Assembly: GCA_020061995.1 (NCBI GenBank)
Contig: JAGUXE010000412.1
Coordinates: forward strand, 1 to 35,977
Reading direction: 5' to 3'
Origin: Ignavibacteriales bacterium
GTDB taxonomy: Bacteria > Bacteroidota > Ignavibacteria > Ignavibacteriales > Ignavibacteriaceae
DNA: 35,977 bases
This document shows, one piece after another, positions 24,079 to 30,465 of the stretch; the stretch's first letter is position 1; each line of letters opens with the position of its first letter. The notes beneath the pieces are model-generated. The model was given only the letters and a program-made list of their open reading frames with translations, was not told the DNA's origin and searched no databases. Position numbers and translations under genes: made by a program.

Positions 24079-24407
24079 TCTGTTAATTCTTTAGGTTCTC
24101 CCGCCTTGTAGCCAAGTTTATTTATTGCCTCAGCCAATACTTTTGGTGAAACCTTTTGAGTATCATATTTTATTCTCGCATTTTTGTCTTTCAGGCTAAC
24201 TGTCACATTCTTTACACCATCTATGGCTGATAAAGTTTTTTTTACATTTGCAACACAGGACATACAAGACATACCTTCAATAGGTATTTCAATGAATTTT
24301 TCCGTTCCTACATTGACATCTGTTTGATTGGCTTGGGAATTATTTCCTGAACAACCAATAAAACTCATATGAAGTAACACCAATAAGATGAGCCATTTAT
24401 TTACCAT
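24075..24407 (-). CDS. MerP-like heavy-metal-binding lipoprotein
   Basis: 110 residues. Lipoprotein signal MVNKWLILLVLLHMSFIGC (C19), a linker, then one HMA domain with the metal pair C48-MS-C51 in PIEGMSCMSCVANVKKTL and the expected ferredoxin-like length. It should bind soft metal at the cell envelope. Translationally coupled to ccdA and 4 bp after the CsoR-like gene. Confidence 0.88.
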   Translation of the reverse strand: MVNKWLILLVLLHMSFIGCSGNNSQANQTDVNVGTEKFIEIPIEGMSCMSCVANVKKTLSAIDGVKNVTVSLKDKNARIKYDTQKVSPKVLAEAINKLGYKAGEPKELTE

Positions 24408-24411
24408 AATG

Positions 24412-24984
24412 TTATTTTTTGGTGGGTGTATATCCTGCTTTTGTTAATATGGTGGTAAGTTCATTTTCATCAGTTACAGATGCACTATATTTAATGTTAA
24501 CCAATTTTTTCATTGCTTGTGTTTTTACATTTTCTACACCTTTGATTTCTTTTAAAATATCAGTTATTTTTTCTGCGCAACCTTGGCAAACCATATTTTC
24601 AATTGCAAATGATACTTCTTTCATATTGTTCTTTTCTTTTAGTAAAAATTCATAAACCTTATTAATTTCCTTCATTTTGTCAGTTAATTCGTAAAGTCCT
24701 AAATCGGGAAATTGATTTCTAATAATTGCTATTTTTTCTTCTTGTCCGCAATTGCCCGGGCAAGTTTCTAACGCCTCGGCAATCTTCATTGCCAATGCTT
24801 TTCTAAACACTTCGTCCAATAGCAAGTGTTGAGCTTTTTCAAACCCTTTGTTGATTGCTTTAAATTGATTTAAGATTTGAGCAGGGTCATCACTTTCGTC
24901 AAGCATTTTTATTACTCCTTCAACTTGACCTTTTATACTGTTTAAACGGTCTTTAAGGTCTTTTGTCAAATCTCGTGGCAACAT
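24412..24984 (-). CDS. CsoR/RcnR-type repressor fused to an HMA domain
   Basis: 190 residues. Residues 1-70 are the all-helical metal-sensing repressor fold (DLKDRLNSIKGQVEGVIKMLDES). The canonical metal ligands are missing: the YC..I cysteine position reads DPAQI, and the H..C pair (LLEDHIRHC in CsoR) reads LLLDEVFRKA. C75-PGN-C79 follows. The C-terminus, from MKEVSFAIENMVC, is an HMA domain with C133-QG-C136. Sensing may have moved to the HMA or the CPGNC cysteines (inference). Probably represses the merP-ccdA genes it precedes. Confidence 0.82.
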   Translation of the reverse strand: MLPRDLTKDLKDRLNSIKGQVEGVIKMLDESDDPAQILNQFKAINKGFEKAQHLLLDEVFRKALAMKIAEALETCPGNCGQEEKIAIIRNQFPDLGLYELTDKMKEINKVYEFLLKEKNNMKEVSFAIENMVCQGCAEKITDILKEIKGVENVKTQAMKKLVNIKYSASVTDENELTTILTKAGYTPTKK

Positions 24985-25047
24985 ATTATTACAATTAAAT
25001 CACATCCCATCTCCAAATTTTGAAGATAGGATGAGATGGTTAAAAAT

Positions 25048-25320
25048 TTAGTTGGCTTTGCCTATTCCTGCTGCTGCCAATTCTTCTTTACTCACTCCTT
25101 TGTTTTGGCAACAAGCAAGCAATTTTCCATTAACAGCTACAGCGGGCAAGGAAGTAATGTTATACTTTTTCACCTTGTCAACGCAGACTTTGTCGTCACA
25201 TTGTTCTACAAGGTTGTAAACGGTTACTTCACAAGAACCACAAGCCATTTCTTTTACTGTTTTTACTACGGGTTCACATACGGGACACCCTGCTGTAAAT
25301 ACTTCAATTTGTCTTTTCAT
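25048..25320 (-). CDS. Small thioredoxin-like protein
   Basis: 90 residues, thioredoxin/glutaredoxin fold. C12-PV-C15 is at the start of helix 1 (VFTAGCPVCEPVV), the cis-proline is in ITSLPAVAVNGKLL, and further pairs C-GS-C and CC are present. No signal peptide, so cytoplasmic. It resembles small redox proteins that sit with ccdA and metal genes. First gene of cassette 4; 63 bp separate it from the CsoR-like gene, and this gap contains an imperfect hairpin (25005-25034). Confidence 0.85.
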   Translation of the reverse strand: MKRQIEVFTAGCPVCEPVVKTVKEMACGSCEVTVYNLVEQCDDKVCVDKVKKYNITSLPAVAVNGKLLACCQNKGVSKEELAAAGIGKAN

Positions 25321-25438
25321 TTTGTTACGTTTTAAATGTTAATAATTAATTACGCTACAAAGATGGGATGGGTCAGGGGGTGGTCTCCAAATTTTTTTTC
25401 AAAATTCTTTTTCAGTCTTCTTTGAGGCGTTGGCAAAA

Positions 25439-25502
25439 ATTCAGGCTCTTTTGGTTTTTCTGTGTCGGCATTGAGTGTCGGGAAAACCAAATGTGCCTGA
25501 AT
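25439..25502. repeat. Hairpin H5 (T-T mismatch family)
   Basis: Stem ATTCAGG-CTCTTTTGGTTTTC facing GAAAACCAAATGTG-CCTGAAT. The stem sequence differs from H1-H4 but stays complementary, and C:G, T-T, C:G, T-T is kept. It lies 119 bp before the thioredoxin-like start, at the start of cassette 4, 21 bp from E5. Confidence 0.7.
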
Positions 25503-25523
25503 GCGGGTCGGCTTTTTACAATG

Positions 25524-25658
25524 AGGCATAACGTTTGGCGGTATGAAATCGTTGGGGATTGCGGGCTACTATCCTGTTGAGTTACACTGAACTTGATGCG
25601 GGGCAGAACGCTTTCATAACCAATTAAACCCCAATGTTTTATACCGCTTGTTGGGCGC
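25524..25658. repeat. attC-like element E5
   Basis: 135-bp palindrome. Left core AGGCATAAC (25524-25532), right core GTTGGGCGC (25650-25658). Arms CGGTATGAAATCGTTGGGG and near complement. The left core is the complement of the E4 right core, and the right core that of the half-site at 27867-27875. Loop similar to E3. Confidence 0.8.
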
Positions 25659-25663
25659 TGGGC

Positions 25664-27805
25664 TTATTTTCGTCTGAATAATTTCATAATATTTTTCCCT
25701 ATTTCATCAAGTTTTTCAATTGGTTCAATCAATGATGGATTATTTAGGTCTATCTCTTCGTTATCAACAACTCCTTGCTGCATTGGATAAATAAGAATAA
25801 AACTATTTCCCTGAAAATATTTATTCAAATATGTAGGGATATTGCTCATATTCATATGGTAGGAAAGTTTATTTGCCCTGCTTAATACTATTAATAAATT
25901 ATCGTCAGTTCTAATGTCCCGTGAAATAATCAAAAAGTCATTCCAATCGTCAAAAATTTTAAAATCCGCTTCAATTGGGTGGCTTAGATGGATTTTCTTA
26001 ATATATGCAAAGGTTGTTTCATATGCATAGAAAACTATTTTTGCACCTGTGTTTTTGGAAATATTCCATATTTTCGACAACCAAAATGGAAAACCTATTT
26101 CTTTTTCAGCATTTTGCGGTACAATTACAACATGTCTTTTTATTGTAGAAATTGGCTGTATTGGTTTATATACAAATGTAGTTGTATTGCATTTCGTCAA
26201 GATACCTTCCGTTAATTTTCCAAGAAATGATTCTGAAATACCTTTGTTTACGTGAAGTCCTAAAACTAAGTCACTAATATTTTGTTCTTTAATAACACCA
26301 ATTATTCCATTTGTTGGATTTATATCATATCTCAATAGTTTATTTAATTGTATGTCATTGGCAGAAGCTGTAAAAACAGCTTTGTCGAGTACCTTTTTTG
26401 CCTGATTATTAGATTCCGAAGAGTCATTATTGACAACATTAAGTGCAAATAAACCCTTTTGATTTCCTTTAGATTTAAGTATCGAACTTAGATTAATTAA
26501 TTCATCAATTGTTTCTGGATTACTTATAGGAATTAATATTCTTTCAGAGTGTTCAACATTCTCGCTTTCAACCGCAGATGACTCTTGTAATGAAATATTC
26601 TTACCACCTTTTTGAGCAGCAAATGATGCTATAGTGCAAGTAATAAGAATCATTATAATTGTTCCGTTTAAGATGCTTTCGCTTAATAAACGAATTGGTT
26701 CACCGTTGGCAGTTTCCCCGATTACAACATTATAGCCAACCAAAACAGCCGCAAGGGTAGCTGCTGCCTGTGCATTACTCAATCCAAAGATTAATCTGCG
26801 TTCGTCAATTGAAAACTTAAATGACTTTTGAGTAAGCCATGCAGCGATGAATTTTGCAGAAGTAGCAACTATTGTCATTACAGCTGCTACTTTTATTGTT
26901 TCAAAGTCGTTAAAGAACGCTCGATAGTCAACAAGCATTCCTACACCGATAAGGAAAAAAGGTATAAAAACTGCATTTCCTACAAACTCAATCCTGTTCA
27001 TTAACGATGATGTAGAAGGAATTAGGCGATTTAGAGCCAAGCCTGATAAAAATGCACCAATAATCGCCTCTATACCTGCTGCCTCAGCAAGTACAGCACC
27101 AAGAAAAACCATTACAAGAACAAAAATATATTGTGAAACATTGTCTTCGTACCTTTTAAGAAACCAACGACCAATGATTGGAAAAAGAAACATTACAATT
27201 AAACCAAAAACTAAAATTGAAATTGAAAGTTTAGTCCAAAATGCAGAGTTTACTTCACCTTGAGTCATGCCAACAATAACGGCAAGAACTAAAAGGGCAA
27301 GGGTGTCAGTAATCATTGTACCACCAACGGCAATATTTACAGCACGATTTTTTGTTACTCCTAATTTGCTGAGTATTGGATAAACAATTAATGTATGCGA
27401 TGCAAACATACTGGCAAGCAAAACGGATGTGAGAATTGAAAAATTTAAAATATAAATACCTGTCAATGTACCAAGTGTCATTGGAATTAAAAAAGTGTAC
27501 AGTCCAAACAGCAAACTTTTAGTACTATTCTTTTTGAATTCTGCCAAATCTATCTCCAAGCCTGCAAGAAACATAATATATAACAAGCCTGCTGTCCCTG
27601 ATAAAATAATGCTACTGTCTCTCAATAATAGATTAAACCCATTCGGCCCAATAATTGCTCCTGCTATAATAAGTCCAAGAATATGAGGAATCTTAAGTTT
27701 ATTTAAAAGAATCGGGGCCGATAATATAATAATCAGAATAACCAGAAATTTCAATACTGGATTAGTCAAGGGTAAAGTTGTTTCAAAAATATTTAATAAA
27801 ATCAT
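25664..27805 (-). CDS. Cation:proton antiporter (CPA2/Kef-type) with UspA-like C-terminus
   Basis: 713 residues. About 12 membrane helices fill the first 400 residues, with typical CPA2 segments (PHILGLIIAGAIIGPNGFNLL, FLAGLEIDLAEFKKN, GGTMITDTLALLVLAVIVG, GAFLSGLALNRLIP). The cytosolic C-terminus, from about 430, looks like two universal-stress-protein-like repeats (RILIPISNPETIDEL... and HVVIVPQNAEKEIG...) rather than a TrkA-N domain. Exchanges Na+ or K+ for protons. It is the only gene of cassette 5: its stop lies 5 bp from the E5 core and its start 62 bp from the next core. Confidence 0.9.
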   Translation of the reverse strand: MILLNIFETTLPLTNPVLKFLVILIIILSAPILLNKLKIPHILGLIIAGAIIGPNGFNLLLRDSSIILSGTAGLLYIMFLAGLEIDLAEFKKNSTKSLLFGLYTFLIPMTLGTLTGIYILNFSILTSVLLASMFASHTLIVYPILSKLGVTKNRAVNIAVGGTMITDTLALLVLAVIVGMTQGEVNSAFWTKLSISILVFGLIVMFLFPIIGRWFLKRYEDNVSQYIFVLVMVFLGAVLAEAAGIEAIIGAFLSGLALNRLIPSTSSLMNRIEFVGNAVFIPFFLIGVGMLVDYRAFFNDFETIKVAAVMTIVATSAKFIAAWLTQKSFKFSIDERRLIFGLSNAQAAATLAAVLVGYNVVIGETANGEPIRLLSESILNGTIIMILITCTIASFAAQKGGKNISLQESSAVESENVEHSERILIPISNPETIDELINLSSILKSKGNQKGLFALNVVNNDSSESNNQAKKVLDKAVFTASANDIQLNKLLRYDINPTNGIIGVIKEQNISDLVLGLHVNKGISESFLGKLTEGILTKCNTTTFVYKPIQPISTIKRHVVIVPQNAEKEIGFPFWLSKIWNISKNTGAKIVFYAYETTFAYIKKIHLSHPIEADFKIFDDWNDFLIISRDIRTDDNLLIVLSRANKLSYHMNMSNIPTYLNKYFQGNSFILIYPMQQGVVDNEEIDLNNPSLIEPIEKLDEIGKNIMKLFRRK

Positions 27806-27858
27806 AATCTGTCAATTTTTAAATTCTTCCGCCAAAAATATGAAATGCTGTAGGTTTT

Positions 27859-27990
27859 TCAGCCTTGCGCCCAACTTCTTGCTAAGCGCACCTCTATGGC
27901 ATATATTTCCACTTTGCCCCTCGATTGACCGTTCAGTAAACATTTGTCAACCAGTTGCCTAGGAAATTGTATGCTCTTTGAGTTTGTCAT
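27859..27990 (-). CDS. Short open frame across the array-recombinase junction
   Basis: 43 codons from ATG (MTNSKSIQFPRQLVDK...) to TGA. I do not recognise it. The frame runs through the half-site at 27867-27875, so its last codons come from the cassette side. It may be the beginning of a gene cut by the cassette array, a small protein, or chance. Confidence 0.25.
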   Translation of the reverse strand: MTNSKSIQFPRQLVDKCLLNGQSRGKVEIYAIEVRLARSWAQG

Positions 27991-28048
27991 GTTGTTGCGT
28001 ATAGCTGCTCAAAGTTAAAGATTCTTTTCATCCAAATGAATGCTCATG
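27867..28048. other. Half-site and candidate attI region
   Basis: GCGCCCAAC (27867-27875) is the exact complement of the E5 right core. The bases beyond it (AACTTCTTGCTAAGCGCA) find no pairing second arm downstream, unlike E1-E5, all of which continue AACG. Read on the minus strand this is ...AAGAAGTTGGGCGC, leading from the recombinase gene into cassette 5, which is the position expected of an attI x attC junction. It could also be an attC whose other half was deleted. Confidence 0.45.
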
Positions 28049-29494
28049 TTAAATTTTTATCAAATCTCCCGGACTTGTGATTTTTGAAAGATTCAAATTG
28101 CTTACATGGGTGTAAATCTCTGTTGTCCTGCTGCTCTCGTGGCCCAATAACTCCTGAATATACCTTAAATCTGTGCCGTTCTCCAACAAATGGGTGGCAA
28201 ACGAATGCCGCAAGGTGTGTACCGAACCCCTGGTCGTTACCGCAGCCTTCTGTTTGGCTTCGTGCAACACATTCCTGATACTCGTGGTCGAATAACGCCC
28301 GCCATATTGCCCTTCAAATAAGTACTGTTTGGGGTTGTTCTCTTCAAGATAGGCATCAATCAAACGTAAAGCATTGTCAGCCAATTTGGTGTAGCGGTCC
28401 TTCCGTCCCTTGCTTTGCCTCACAAACAACAATCCCCTGTCGCGCAGCAAATCTTCTTTGCGCAAATTAATCACCTCGCTGATCCTCAGTCCCGCTGAAT
28501 AAATCAAAAATAATAATGCCTTATGCTTCGGGTAGCTTATCTGTGACATAATCCCCTCAACTTCCTCCTTGCTATACACGTCTGGCAACTGCTTGTTCCT
28601 CATCGGCCGCATCACCTGCTCCAAGTCTAATGTTTTCTTGCCCAACACCTTGTAATACATCTTGATCGCATTCACCGACTGATTGATCACCGATGCACTG
28701 GGAGCCGAACGCTGAGCCCATACCTCATGGTATGCATTGATCTCGCTAATCCCAAAACGGTGGATATCTTCTAAACTCTTTCCTTTAAACGCGTTCAAAA
28801 ACCGCAACACCATATTGTGGTAGGTAACTAAGGTGCTATCGCTATAATTCTGGCTTTGTAAATGAGCCAAAAATTCCAGAGGGCATGCCTTATAATCATA
28901 GTTTTTGATATAAGACTGCTCCATTAAATGTCGCTTTATCGCCAAATCACTGATGCTCAAATCCGCATTCAGCTTGATCGTAAACCGCTTATTCAGAAAA
29001 ACCAACACATCTAAAAGTTGACGATCCCTGGCCTTGATCTCCCATAACCTATTGGCTTTATGGTACACAAAAAAACCGCTTTCGAGTACTTCACTATAAT
29101 ACTCCCGCTCAAAATGATGCTTGAATCCAATAAATGACCTTCCTTCCACCAGAAACGGAAAAAGAGTGATCACATCCAGCCCCTTGCGCAATTGAAGCTC
29201 TTTCATGTTTCCATATGTGCCTATGTTCTTGGGGCCAACTTCCAGTCGCTTCCAATCAAGCTTCGAAAGATTTACAAAGGCTACGTCTTCAAAAACATCC
29301 TTGAAAAGAGCAACCGAATTGTTGTATTCAACGGCATACCAAGCCCCTAACTCTATGCTGTAGCGTATCCACTCGTTTTGGCTGATTCTCTTCTTTATAC
29401 TTTCATGATCGTAGAAGAACAACTTTATACACGACACCCCTTCAAGTTTTACCCTGTTTAGAAACAAATGCGGAAGATTTTGTAGCTGTTCCAT
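28049..29494 (-). CDS. Tyrosine recombinase beside the cassette array
   Basis: 481 residues from the ATG at 29494; a GTG four codons upstream is the alternative. The C-terminal catalytic domain has all expected residues: R in AGLRISEVINL, K in QSKGRKDR, HTLRHSFATHLLENG, then LGHESSRTTEIYTH with the nucleophilic tyrosine. A SAM-like core-binding domain precedes it (FLAHLQSQNYSDSTLVTYHNMVLRFLNAF), and about 200 further N-terminal residues are unlike Xer or IntI. It ends ITSPGDLIKI, reminiscent of the SPLD end of integron integrases, but the insertion typical of IntI between the lysine and HxxR boxes is not visible. It reads toward the array. Confidence 0.92.
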   Translation of the reverse strand: MEQLQNLPHLFLNRVKLEGVSCIKLFFYDHESIKKRISQNEWIRYSIELGAWYAVEYNNSVALFKDVFEDVAFVNLSKLDWKRLEVGPKNIGTYGNMKELQLRKGLDVITLFPFLVEGRSFIGFKHHFEREYYSEVLESGFFVYHKANRLWEIKARDRQLLDVLVFLNKRFTIKLNADLSISDLAIKRHLMEQSYIKNYDYKACPLEFLAHLQSQNYSDSTLVTYHNMVLRFLNAFKGKSLEDIHRFGISEINAYHEVWAQRSAPSASVINQSVNAIKMYYKVLGKKTLDLEQVMRPMRNKQLPDVYSKEEVEGIMSQISYPKHKALLFLIYSAGLRISEVINLRKEDLLRDRGLLFVRQSKGRKDRYTKLADNALRLIDAYLEENNPKQYLFEGQYGGRYSTTSIRNVLHEAKQKAAVTTRGSVHTLRHSFATHLLENGTDLRYIQELLGHESSRTTEIYTHVSNLNLSKITSPGDLIKI

Positions 29495-29549
29495 GTTTTT
29501 ATTCACAAAACTAATTGCTATGTAGCCGCTTATCCGAATTATAAGTAAG

Positions 29550-29589
29550 TATAAACGTTTATAAACGACTATAAAACGAATCGTTTATG
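29550..29589. promoter_or_regulatory. ATAAACG repeats between recombinase and zinc-finger gene
   Basis: ATAAACG at 29551 and 29561 and ATAAAACG at 29571 are spaced exactly 10 bp, one helical turn, and are followed by the inverted copy CGTTTAT at 29582-29588. They lie in the 124-bp divergent gap. A -7-like TATATTTG (29593-29600) serves the plus-strand gene. Likely a protein-binding cluster that controls both genes or marks a recombinase accessory site. Confidence 0.5.
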
Positions 29590-29618
29590 TCATATATTTG
29601 CAATTCAAACTAATAGGA

Positions 29619-29996
29619 ATGAAAAGAAAGTGTCTCCTTTGCAATGAATCTTTCGCTGGCCGAACGGATAAAAAATTCTGCAGCGACCAATGCCGCAATG
29701 CTTTTAACAATCAGAATAAGAAAGTCCACGAGCAATTTATCGCCAATGTGAACAAAACACTTCGCCAAAACCGGATGATCCTTCATCAACTTGGCCCTGT
29801 TGGCAAATCCACCGTCAGAAGAGAATACCTCGACAAGATGGGATTCGATTTTCAATTCTTCACGCATACTTATACGACCAAAAACAACAACACCTATAAA
29901 TTTTGCTATGAATATGGCTATCTCGAAATAGAGCAAGATAAGATACTGATTGTGATTTGGCAGGATTATATGAAAAATGGTTTTAAAACGGTTTGA
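29619..29996 (+). CDS. Small zinc-ribbon protein divergent from the recombinase
   Basis: 125 residues from ATG 29619 (an upstream TTG at 29598 would add seven residues). The N-terminus is a treble-clef or zinc-ribbon motif C5-LL-C8 ... KKFC21-SDQ-C25-RNAFNNQNK, as in small Bacteroidota proteins with a KFCSxxCRxxxxN signature. A basic helical middle and a C-terminal FCYEYGYLEIEQDKILIVIW follow. The function is unknown. DNA binding and control of the divergent recombinase are inference from the motif and the repeats in between. Confidence 0.75.
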   Translation: MKRKCLLCNESFAGRTDKKFCSDQCRNAFNNQNKKVHEQFIANVNKTLRQNRMILHQLGPVGKSTVRREYLDKMGFDFQFFTHTYTTKNNNTYKFCYEYGYLEIEQDKILIVIWQDYMKNGFKTV

Positions 29997-30040
29997 TTTT
30001 TTTTGACATAGAAAACATCTGCGCCAACCTAATTTTGTTG

Positions 30041-30465
30041 TTAATAAAATGAAATAAAAAATATCGTAAAACAAAAAAGAATAACCACATAAGGTGGCCC
30101 TTTAAATGTTGTCTGTTCGAATGATTTTCTATTCTCCCCGGAATAGGCTCCCAGATCGAATGTCAAGGCAAACCTGAAGGTGTTTTCCAGCGAGTTGTTT
30201 CGGCTGTCAATCGGAATCAGGTATGAAAAATCGAGTCCAAAAACATTGTATTTGAGACCTGCACCAAGTGTGAAAAACTTCCGGTTTCCTTTGATTTTAT
30301 CTTCATAGAAAAACCGCCTCTTAAGGTAAACACTTCGTTGTACCAGTATTCGATGCCAAGGATTACGCTTAATTCACTAATTTCTTCGCTAAAACCATCA
30401 GGGGCGTCATAAAAAGATTGAAGCATGCCGCCAACGTTAAGCATTTTATCTGCCGTTTCCATGCA
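30041..30465 (-). pseudogene. porV: PorV remnant (type IX secretion outer-membrane protein), truncated and frameshifted
   Basis: The minus strand encodes MLNVGGMLQSFYDAPDGFSE...EYWYNEVFTLRGGF and then, in another frame, FYEDKIKGNRKFFTLGAGLKYNVFGL and DFSYLIPIDSRNNSLENTFRFALTFDLGA. Together these are the last 130 or so residues of PorV. One T is missing from the T run at 30309-30313, so the frame breaks at a homopolymer. The first two thirds of the gene are absent. The frame then runs into unrelated sequence to a stop at 30041. Truncation is certain; the frameshift alone could be a sequencing error. Confidence 0.8.

Noticed and set aside
28049..29494. Calling the recombinase a bona fide IntI
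   Set aside because: The IntI-specific insertion before the HxxR box is not visible and the N-terminus is much longer, so only a family-level call is made.
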